Shown one piece after another: positions 37,095 through 46,793 of a stretch of 64,000 nt of DNA. Source of the DNA: Anagrus nilaparvatae (lineage: Eukaryota > Arthropoda > Insecta > Hymenoptera > Mymaridae); assembly GCA_022575985.1 (NCBI GenBank), contig JAKSXM010000014.1, positions 40,062,001-40,126,000 on the forward strand. The letters run 5' to 3'. The position numbers and the translations under genes are program-made. Within the stretch, counting starts at the first letter, position 1. The number at the start of each line of letters is the position of its first letter. The notes under the pieces are model-generated. The model saw only the letters and a list, made by a program, of their open reading frames with translations, had not been told where the DNA came from and searched no databases.

Positions 37095-37187
37095 AAGGAT
37101 TGCATATGCAACGTTGCACATCGCATGTGCGCCATGTGCACCATGTGCAATGTTGCATATGCGCCATGTGCAACGTTGCATATGCAA
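37095..37187. repeat. Cluster of self-complementary GCAT/GTTGCAC words
   Basis: A short GC-richer patch made almost only of palindromic words: TGCATATGCA, CAACGTTG, GCACATGTGC-like and CGCATGTGCG. Its inverted partner is 43690-43786. Each word can pair with itself and with several others. Confidence 0.8.
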
Positions 37188-37399
37188 CATTTTTTTTTAA
37201 ATTTAAAATAAAATTAAATTATGATTCGGGAGTCAAGAAAAAAGATTTTCAGTAAAAAAATTATATTTATAACCAAAAAACAGTTTTTTGGGATTTGTGA
37301 AGACGACAGATGGTAAGAATTCGATAACGCTAAAATTAATATTTTCACTAGAATAAATGGATCACAACATCAGAATTAATGATATTAGAGTAAAAAATG

Positions 37400-38480
37400 T
37401 TATTTTTTCCGAGAAATAAATTTTCGGGAATCCAAGATGGCGGACCAAAAAGCTAAATAAAATATGGGAAAATAACATTTTTACTCAAACAGAGGGTTTT
37501 TGGGGTCAGGGAATGTGATACTTCAGTGAAAATTTTCATTTTTATACTTCAGAATAAATTTTCGGGAATCCAAGATGGCGGACCAAGAAACTAAAAAAAA
37601 AGGAAAATAACATTTTTTCTAGGTCGAAGGGTTTCCGGGGTCAGGAAATAAGATATATTTCATTAAAAATTTTAATTTTTTTACTCCGAAATAAAATTTT
37701 GGGAATCTAAAATGGCGGACCAAGAAACTAAAGAAAAAGGAAAATAACATTTTTACTCACTCGAAGGGTTTCCAAGGTCAAGAAATATGATATATTCCAG
37801 TAAAAATTTTCATTTTTTTACCCCGAAATAAATTTTTGGGAATTCAAGTTGGCGGAATGAAAAACTTAAATTAAGGAAAATAACACTTTTACTTAATCGA
37901 TGAGTTTCGAAGGTAAGTAAATATATGATAATTCAATAAATTTTTCATTTTTATTACCCCAAAATAAATTTCCGGGAATCCAAGATGGCAGAGCAAGAAA
38001 CAAAAAAAAAATCATTTTTCCATACCCCATATTTCAAACTTTTTCATATATATATGAAATTCATATATGACACTCATATTAATATTGGAAAAAGGAAATG
38101 ATCATACATGTATTTTATTTTACAGTTGTTCCAACAATAGTTCCAACCCAAAATGCGAAATAAATTTTCGGGAATCATGGTGGAACAGTGGTGGACCATG
38201 AAACCATAAAAAAAAATAGCATTTTTACTCAATTAAGGGGTTTTGTAGGGTCAGCAAATATGATATTTCTGTAAAAATTTTCATTTTTTTACCCCCAAAT
38301 AAATTTTCGGAAATCCAAAATGGCGGATTAAAAAACTAAAAAACAAAAAATTAGTATTCTTACCCAATTCTGGAGTTACCAGAAATCAGTAAAAATAATA
38401 TTTACGTATAAAAATTTCATGTTTTCATATAGCAATAAATTTTCGGCAACTCAAGATGGAAACTTATATTTTTACTATTG
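37400..38480. repeat. 135-bp tandem repeat, left arm
   Basis: About eight units with a period of about 135 bp. Each has AATAAATTTTCGGGAATCCA then AGATGGCGGACCA, GAAAATAACATTTTTACT, a GGGTTT.GGGGTCAGGAAAT block and AAATTTTCATTTTT. The AGATGGCGGA box lies near 37,435, 37,570, 37,708, 37,843, 37,980 and 38,318, with decayed versions near 38,178 and 38,452. The mirror copy lies at 42870-43530. Confidence 0.88.
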
Positions 38481-41279
38481 CGATAGATTCGATTTCGCTT
38501 TTTTACAGAAAGAATTTGTCAACAAATTTCCCTCTATCCCATTTTCTAAAATTGATTTATCTTTGTCACGAGACAAATATAATTGTTATTAAAATCTGTC
38601 CAATATTTGAATCTTAGGCTTTTGAGACGGAAAATTAATCTGTATTTAACTTGTCTTATTTTTTTTTTAAGTAAACGTTCACAATTTTTTATATTATATC
38701 TGTTTCTTAATCCCAGTAAAAATCAAATACTTTATTATAAATCATCATAAATAAATTCATTTTAAATGAAGGTAACTACCTAGTTTTAACGCTCGGTATT
38801 TGAGTAAAATTATTAAGTTGATTTTAGGGATAATGGTTAGAGATAATAAAAAGATTTTTTAGGGTAAAATAAATAAAGTATAGAAGTATGTAAAATATTT
38901 TTTTAAATTAATTTCTTTTATTTTTTATACATAATTTTAATTTTAAATTGACGTGTTTTTGTTGGAAGGACCTGATGGTTACATGGATAGTTAAAGTTAA
39001 GCAGCACCAAATAAAAAAAATAAAATAAATTCTTAAATAATATGAATTATTAATAATTAACTAGTATAGTTATCGCGTGAACTACAATTTTCCAAATTGT
39101 TAAAAAAAAATACCCTGCCAACTAGCTGGCACTAAGGTTCCTCAAAAAATGAGCTTAATACTTCAATATGCCACAAATATCACCGATTACAAGCATGCAA
39201 TCATACATACATTTTTATTAACTTTTAAAAGTTTGTTTTATTGATCAAAAATTTTTGAACAAATTTTCAAAAAATTAATTATCAGATTTGAGATATCGAG
39301 TAAAAATCATACTTTCAAATATAAGAACTTTCATGGAAATAAATGAGGTATTACCTCCAAATTAAAAAAAAAAAAGTAGTTAATTGAGATTTTTTAAATG
39401 AAAAAGTTTTGAAAAAAAAAATTAGGTCTTAATTCCATAATGGTTGTGAAATATCACCGGTTACAATATTTTCAGATATTAGTACTTTAATGGAATTAAA
39501 TGGGGTATTACACTAAAAAAAAAAATATTACAGTTTTTTTAATTTTTAGAAAAAAATTTGGAAAAAATTCGGTTTCAGATCCAAAAAATTACTATAAACG
39601 ATTTTTCTATACTAGTACTCGCATAGAAATCAAATAAATTAGGTACTACGTCCAAAAAGAAAAAAAAATTTGTTGCTTTTTGTATTTTTGTGCGACAAAA
39701 ATTTTGGGAAAAAAATTTTAAAAAAATTACTTATCAGATTCGAGATATCGAGTAAAAATCGTACTTTCAAATATAAGTACTTTCATGGAAATAAATGAGG
39801 TACCAATAAAAAAAGTAGTTTTAGATTTTTTGATGAAAAAATTTTTGAAATTACGATAAATGAAAATGAGAATGCCGGGTCGTTTAATTCTATATATAAA
39901 AATGTCATAGTCCCACGTTAATAAATATTCAAATACATTATTGATACGTATATTAAAGAAATGTGATGAAAAACATATGGCTATTTAATGTATTTATAAA
40001 GATTTTTTCAAAGATTTTTTTAAAAAATAAAAAATAATTAGTCTCATGTCGGCAGCACCCAGTGTCGCATAGCTCAAAAAACAAGTAGTATTTTTATGTA
40101 AGTTTAACACATTGTTAATATAAAAATTTTTTTAAATTCTCATATTGTTCATTAGTAATTAAGAAAAAATTATATAATTTTTGTATTCAGATCACCTGAA
40201 GAGGCCAACGGATTTGTTGGTGAAATATTGTTAAATAAAAAAAATTGTTACACATCAAAATAATTTGTATTGTTTTATTTATTTTAAATAATTTGAAACA
40301 ATAAAAAATTAAGTTCAGCTCCAATTCTGGTCAATAAAATATTATTTTTACCTTTTTTTAATTCCATAATGGTTATGAAATTTCACCGCTTACATACACA
40401 CACACACACACACATACTTTTTTTAAAAACCGTTTTTTTAGCGTCTCGAGGTCCCAAAACGTGCTTATATGCCAAAAAATCAAAAATCAAAATTTGACCC
40501 ATCACAAATTTGAAAAAAAATTTTCAAAAAAGCAATTTTTTTCTAGTTATTTTGCAAAAAAATATAGAAGGAAACAAAATGTTTGCAAACTTTGAGTTCA
40601 CGCGAAAACTACACATGTGGAGAGTATCTAAAAATTTTGAGATAATCTGACTGGGCAATTTTTGGTAATTCATGTAACCAGGTATCAAAATGTAGTTTTG
40701 AGAAAACGCGTTTAAAGATTTTTAATGTAAAATCAGCTACAGGTTCAGTTTGAAAAGCAGAAGGATAACTTTATAGCTCTAAGACCACTAATAACTTGTA
40801 AGTATAAAAAAAAATGTTTTGTTAAATTTCTTACGAAAAAAAATATTTTTATCTTTTTTAAAAAACCATGTTTTTACACCTTCTAAGTAAGATTTCTCTA
40901 AAACTCCGTGGCTTATTTTAATTTTTTTGGCCTACATTTTTTTGTTTTAATTATAAAATTCTTTAATTAATAAAAAAAAAATAAATAATTTAATAATTTA
41001 ATTATTTAATAATTTATTAATAATTTAATAACAAAAAAATTATTCCAAAACTTTTAAGTCGTTTTACTCGAGCGTCTTTGAAAAATTTGTGCATGATTGC
41101 ACGATAAGTTCTGCACCAATTTACTTTTAGCTTACTGAGCAACTCATAAATGTATACTTATTTCGGAATGACGTCGAGTTTTTTTTTTTATGTTCACATA
41201 TCATACTTTTTCATATCTCACTCCTTTTGAAAATGCTCAAAAATAACAAAAGAAGAAATACTGTATACTGTATATACTA
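38481..41279. other. Unpaired left-arm segment of the inverted structure
   Basis: No partner on the right. It includes a short repeat TAAAAATC.TACTTTCAAATA / AAGTACTTTCATGGAAATAA at about 39305 and 39748, and a CA microsatellite at 40396-40413. No gene is seen. Confidence 0.5.
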
Positions 41280-41692
41280 TAGTAAAATTTCCTCAAAAAT
41301 TCGGTTCTATCATTATTTTTTCAAATGTTTTCCTGGAAAAGTCAGAAAATGGAAAATTCACTTTTTATTTTGAAAAAATGCAGGATTATTTTTTTTCTTC
41401 AAAATTTGGGAGAAAGTTTGTTTTCAAATAAATTTTCTGGTTCCGTTCCTAACTCGATGCGATCGGCCAATCTTTTTTTAATTTAACTTCCACACAACGT
41501 AAAAATTGTTAATTTTTGTCGTTCTTTTGCAGTTTTATTGGATTTCCAGACATTTGGTGACCATATATGCCTAAAATAAGGTTAAATTTGATTTGCTAAA
41601 GCAATATTTAATAAGTCCTATTTGTTAAAAATAATTTTATTTTTAAATACCCTGGTTTGCAAAATTTCAAAAATATCAATAATTTAATTTAA

Positions 41693-42113
41693 GGTGTTAC
41701 ATCTGTGAAAAGTTATGATTACAGAAATGAATGAAACTTATAAAGTAAATAAAGATAAAGTCTTTAAGAAATGAAATAAACTTTTTTTACAAATTTTGCT
41801 GCATAATTATCATTTAAAAAGTAGGTGGTTTAACATTGCTCTTATGGAAAATCATCTTTGGAGCTTGGGAAAAGTATGATTGCGATTACACAGATTAATG
41901 GAACTTAAATAATATGTTAAAATAAAACTAAAAGATTATAGTCCCAAATTATTTTACTTGTTTTAATGCATAATTATTAAATAATTAAATAAAAAGTATG
42001 TAAATAACCTGATATTATACTAATACATATACGATTTTACATATGTATGTAGCGTTGATAATTTAGAAATCTTAACAAATTTTTTAAAAATCCGGTTTGT
42101 CAGATGTAACACC
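41693..42113. mobile_element. TTAA-flanked MITE, copy C
   Basis: A 421-bp element with perfect 13-bp terminal inverted repeats GGTGTTACATCTG / CAGATGTAACACC and TTAA on both sides (41689-41692, 42114-42117). The interior matches 13888-14310. It occupies the centre of the large inverted structure. Confidence 0.9.
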
Positions 42114-42869
42114 TTAATTAACAATAATTTATTTTAATGTTTAAATTTTATGTTATAATTCTATATTTAAAATATTTTATTCATGTATCATTTCTCTGGG
42201 AATCCGAGTTCGACCTTAGTTTCGGTATGCAACATTATTTATAGAATAAAAATCGAAAAAAAGAGTCAAAAAAGTAAAATAATGGAGAAAAATAAAAAAA
42301 ATTATATTGTGAAATTTGAAATTTTGCAAACCTTTTTATTTAAAAATAAAACTTAGATGGTCCATCGCATCCAGTTAGGAACGGAACTACAAAATTTATT
42401 TGAAATCAAGCCTCCTACCAAATTTCGAACAAAAAATATAATTTGGTACTTTTTTTACAGCACTTTAAAATACAAAGTAAACTTTTCCATATTCCGACTT
42501 TTCCAGGAACAATTTAAAACTAATGACAGGATCAAAGTCTTGAGGAAATTTTACTAAAGTCTCTTTTTTCGTAATTTTTGAGCATTTTTAGAAGGGGTGG
42601 AATAATACAGAAGAATGGGCAGCTTATAGGAAAGCTCAATTTTGAAATTTTTTCAAATTTTGCTAGACAGATTTTTTTGAAATTGAAATTTTTTATATAA
42701 AGGTGAGTATACTGACATGAATCAATTGAAACATTGACGTCAGAACGCATTTTGAGTTATAACTTATTAAGGCGATAACCGTAATATGAAATACATATAT
42801 GATCATTTCCTTTTCCCAATATTAATATGCGTGTCATATATAAAAAATTTTGAAATGTGGGTATGGAAA

Positions 42870-43530
42870 AATGATTTTTTTTAGTTTCTTGGTCTGCCAT
42901 CTTGGGTTCCCGGAAATTTATTTTGGGGTAATAAAAATGAAAAATTTATTGAATTATCATATATTTACTTACCTTCGAAACTCCTCCATTAAGTAAAAGT
43001 ATTATTTTCCTTAATTTAAGTTTTTCGGTCCGCCATCTTGAATTCCCGAAAATTTATTTCGGGTTAAAAAAATGAAAACTTTTACTGAAATAACATATTT
43101 ACTGACCTTACAAAACCCCTTGATTGAGTAAAAATGATACTTTTTTTTTTTAATTTCATTGTCCACCATCTTCTATTCCCGAAACTTTATTTCTGGGTAA
43201 CAAAATGAAAATTTTTTCTCATATATATATATTATATTTCCTGACCTTGGAAACCCTTCGACCTAGTAAAAATGTTATTTTCCACTTTTTTTAGTTTCTT
43301 GTTCCGCCATCTTGGATTCCCGAAAATTTATTCCGAAGTATAAAAATGAAAATTTTCACTGAAGTATCACATTCCCTGACCCCAAAAACCCTCCGATTGA
43401 GGAAAAATGTTATTTTCCCTTATTTTATCTACTTTTTTGGTCCGCCATTTTGGATTCACGAAAATATATTTAGGGGAAAAAATAACAATTTTGACTGTAA
43501 TATCATTAATTCTGATGTTGTGATTCATTT
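42870..43530. repeat. 135-bp tandem repeat, right arm
   Basis: Reverse-complement counterpart of 37400-38480 with five CCGCCATCTTG-type boxes (about 42895, 43031, 43165, 43306 and 43443), each followed by GAATTCCCGAAAATTTATTT-like sequence. Confidence 0.85.
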
Positions 43531-43689
43531 ATTCCAGTGGAAATATAAATTTTAGCGTTATAGAATTCTTACCATCTGTCGTCTTCACAAATCCCAAAAA
43601 ACTGTTTTTTGGTTATAAATATAATTTTTTTACTGAAAATCTTTTTTCTTGACTCCGAATCATAATTTAATTTAATTTTAAATTTAAAA

Positions 43690-43786
43690 AAAAATGTTGC
43701 ATATGCAACGTTGCACATGGCGCATATGCAACGTTGCACATGGTGCACATGGCGCACATGCGATGTGCAACGTTACATATGCAATC
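43690..43786. repeat. Cluster of self-complementary GCAT words, right arm
   Basis: Inverted partner of 37095-37187, with TGTTGCATATGCAACGTTGC and CACATGGCGCATATGC. It ends at ATCCTTCGATAGGG, the mirror of 37088. Confidence 0.8.
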
Positions 43787-44747
43787 CTTCGATAGGGAAA
43801 TAATAATAAATTCACTTCCAATAATTAAATGTTTTTTACGATTTTATTAACAAAATTTATTAACAAATTTTGTAACAAAATTAATTGTTAATAACAAAAA
43901 GAAATCCGATATTTTCAAAGGAGCCTTAAACACCACAAATGATTTCTTTTGCGGTTATTAATTTATGTGCGTGTGCAATAACCGCCCTTCGTATTTACAA
44001 ATTATGTATTTTGTAATTTTTGGTATTTACAAAATAGTACCTACCCTACGAATTTGTAATTTTTAAATTTACCAAATTCAATTTGTAATTTTATGATTTA
44101 TACAAATTACAAATGATTTTACCAATTTGTAATTTGTAAAAATTTTCTATTTTGTAGTTTATGCGTTAGATTTACAAAATAGGATTTAGAGAGCAGGGGG
44201 GGTTAAAACAACCCCTATAAATTGATACATACATAAAAAGCATGTGAATACATTTTAAGATGGATAAAATAGCATAAAATATTTTAAATATTTGACTCCA
44301 CAAAAAAAAAAGTAAAAAAATAAACTGTTAGCGTGTTTTTTCTATTTTTTTAAATTTCGGGGGTAGTTTTCACCCTCTATAATTAGCCCGTATATCATAG
44401 TTTTGGTCAATTATAAAAAAAATCGCAATATCTTCTTAATCCATCATCAAAAAATGAAATATATTTGACCATATTAGCTTTACTTTCGAAGTTTTGCTTC
44501 AAAAGGGGTAGTTTTTGCTGATTTAAGGGTGTTCCCCTATTTTTTAGTCCTATTGTACACCGGATTCGGATTCAGTGACCAAAAAAACATATAGTAGAGC
44601 AAATATTATTCTGTCAACAGATTTCAACCCCAAACCCGCATTTCGACTGGACTATATTAATGATTCTCAATGATAGCAACTTTTTTAATAAATTGCTGGA
44701 CCAAGTATGTGATTTTATTTTTTTCTTAAATAATTGTTTATACTCAC

Positions 44748-44863
44748 GCGTATTTAACATGTGGGTTTTCCCACCAATTTAATGGTTTTTCATGAGGATC
44801 GAAAGATGAAGAAAACATCATATTTACTCTTTCTTGCTCTTTTTTGCTGATTTTTGCTTTCAT
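44748..44863 (-). CDS. Possible alternative first exon of the 24572-32232 gene
   Basis: On the minus strand an ATG (44861-44863) opens 38 codons: MKAKISKKEQERVNMMFSSS, then FDPHEKPLNWWENPHVKY. It ends in phase 2 at a strong donor TACGC|GTGAGT. The acceptor at 27302 also needs phase 2; joining them reads VKYALSYGPVKTRLEKLMG without a stop. It cannot join the 32232 exon, which has no acceptor. The protein-like composition with the WW motif argues that it is real. If so, a 17.4-kb intron spans the whole inverted structure. Alternatively it starts a different gene whose other exons I missed. Confidence 0.5.
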
Positions 44864-45259
44864 TTTCCTTTTATTTTTACAAATAAAATACTAAATCAAA
44901 TATTTTTTAACCTCTTTTTTGTACTCCAGTTTTTAAACCCAAGGTGTTTATGTCATTTATAGGATTTAAAATTGAAAACTATCATAGAGTATTTTCTTTA
45001 TTTTAAAATTATTTATTATAATAATGAGTATAAAAATTCAGATACAAATAACTTGTAATTTTGATTGTTAAAAATAATACTTGAAATTTTTTTAGAAGAA
45101 AAATAAATTAACAAACTATATAACCTAATTACATAATGTTGTGCTTGTTTTAAATATAAATAGCCACGTTTTAAACATTTTAAAATTTATCATAAATGAT
45201 AATAATAAATTTTTTTTTTTGGACGGTATACAACAATTTACAATATTATGATGTATAAC

Positions 45260-45491
45260 ATGGACGCTAGATGAAAGGACCCCAAGCATAATATGATTTC
45301 AGGTTATAAATTGAGGAAAATTTGAAATTAATATTATAAATCATATTTAATTAAATGATGCCTAATATTAATTACTGAGGCTAAATAATTGAGCCAGACC
45401 CAATTTTCCAGACCCTATTTTACATGTATAAGAATTTGATTTAGCCTCACTTAACTAACACGGTACTTGGGGTCCTTCATCTAGCGTCCAT
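45260..45491. mobile_element. hAT-like MITE
   Basis: The ends ATGGACGCTAGATGAAAGGA and TCCTTCATCTAGCGTCCAT are inverted repeats of about 27 bp with one indel. Flanks GATGTATAA and GATGCATAA look like an 8-9 bp target duplication, which would fit hAT. The interior of 232 bp has no coding capacity. Confidence 0.7.
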
Positions 45492-46099
45492 GATGCATAA
45501 TATTATTATCTGGATACGGTGATTTGAAAAAGTTGCTTGATTCAATCACATTGAGTACTTAAACAGAAAATTCGAACGTAAAATTATTTTCAGTATGGTC
45601 CTTCAGTAATAACTTAATACCACTTGCAAAATTGTATCAGCTAATACATATATGAATTACTTCAGTTAAAACGTGCTAAACGTCGCGTCGCGATGATGCT
45701 AATTATTGAGATAAGGCTGGAATACCCTTAATTAGGTCTTTTTTGCAATACTTTGGACGAAAATCTAAAATTCTTTAAGAAATTATATTTTTTGAAGGTT
45801 CGATTAAACAAATTATTAGGATTTTGTATAATAGAAATAAATACAGTTACAAAGGCAATTATAGGTGGTGAAAAGTACCCCTAAAATGTGCAAAAATGAA
45901 AATAATAGGATATGAGTTAATTTTTTCGCGTTATAAATCGAGAATTCGATAGCATTTTTATTCGATAGAATTAGCCTTTGTAATTCCTATTTTGCTTATG
46001 TTTTATTATATCTTGTTACATCTCAATATTTTATTATATCTTGTCTTCAAAAATAAAATTTATTTTAATCTTACTTCTAAAATATTGCAAAAAAAACCT

Positions 46100-46175
46100 T
46101 AAAAAAAATAACCCAAAAAACGTATATTAGACCAAATCTCAGTTTAATTGAACATGTTTGACTGGACGGGTTAAT
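46100..46175. mobile_element. Foldback family end fragment
   Basis: Contains AACCCAAAAAACGTATATTA, GACCAAATCTCAG and GTTTGACTGGACGG, matching the right terminus of the family. The partner arm is absent. Confidence 0.6.
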
Positions 46176-46419
46176 ATAAGCATAAAATTGTAAGAGTTTT
46201 TATTATTAGTTGCAGTGACAATACAACAGAGATTGTTGATTGATCAGTAAAGAATTCTAGATCCTCTTTTATTTGTTCGGAATATCAAGATAAATATTAT
46301 AATAAATTAGTATAATAAAAATCATGGTAATATATTTACAGATGCCAATTTGAACAGAAAATCATTTTTAACTAAAGAAAAACTAACTTTCATGCACAAA
46401 TTTTTAAAAATAAATTTTT

Positions 46420-46790
46420 CTTCCTAGCGGGCCGAAAACACTTTTTTCGCCCCGCAACGAGATCGAAAAAAACGCGTTTCCCCCCCTTTTGAGAAAGAAA
46501 AATTTCGTTTTGTCCATGGGAACAAAAAAAAATACCCCAGATCGCAGTTTACCATCCTCGGCTTCACCTCGGATGCTAATTAACGTGCGATCTGGGCCAT
46601 TCTTTTTTTTTGCTCCCTTGTTTAAAAATGTACTATTTCTGGCCTGCGGCCAAAAAACACTTCTCGTCACGGACGCAGAAAAATTTTATACGACCCTTGT
46701 CCATAAATATAAAATGCCCCAAATCGTAGTTTAAATTTACGTGTGATTTGGGCCATTCTTTATATCCTGGACAGCCATAAATATACTATT
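46420..46790. repeat. Dispersed hairpin repeat, copy 3 (two hairpins)
   Basis: First hairpin: CCCCAGATCGCAGTTTACC...GTGCGATCTGGG, with an inner CATCC...GGATG. Second: GCCCCAAATCGTAG...GTGTGATTTGGGCC. The boundary phrase AGCCATAAATATACTATT ends at 46790, four bases from the SLC6 stop codon, so the SLC6 3' untranslated region is this repeat. Related copies are at 18490 and 24980. Confidence 0.8.
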
Positions 46791-46793
46791 TTT

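Larger units (their letters stand above)
33237..44657. repeat. Large nested inverted duplication
   Basis: Outer arms pair 33237-33826 with 43815-44657; both carry CTGTTGACAG, CTGAATCCGAATCCGGTG, the TTTGTAA/TTACAAA-rich tract and AAATCCGATATTTTCAAAGG. Middle arms pair 37088-38105 with 42785-43797, sharing CCTATCGAAGGATTGCATAT and CAGTTTTTTGGGATTTGTGA. Inner arms pair about 41280-41590 with 42250-42565, sharing the block around GTTCCGTTCCTAACTCGATG and TTTTCCTGGAAAAGTC. Left and right arms differ by insertions: about 3.2 kb (33827-37087) and about 3.2 kb (38106-41280) are present only on the left. The centre holds a MITE at 41693-42113. No transposase, polymerase or integrase gene is inside. 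It is read as a decayed, repeatedly invaded giant foldback. Confidence 0.8.

Noticed and set aside
43569..43757. Cys/His-rich frame MRHVHHVQRCICAMCNVAYA as a possible zinc-binding peptide
   Set aside because: It is a reading of the GCAT/GTTGCAC palindrome patch, and its mirror at 37095 is not open.
33237..44657. Polinton/Maverick or integrated viral segment with long terminal repeats
   Set aside because: No polymerase, integrase, capsid or ATPase reading frame exists in the interior, and the arms consist of tandem and foldback repeats. Foldback origin fits better.
46404..46734. Overlapping open frames on both strands next to the SLC6 stop
   Set aside because: They lie in the hairpin repeat, which also occurs in non-coding form at 18490 and 24980.
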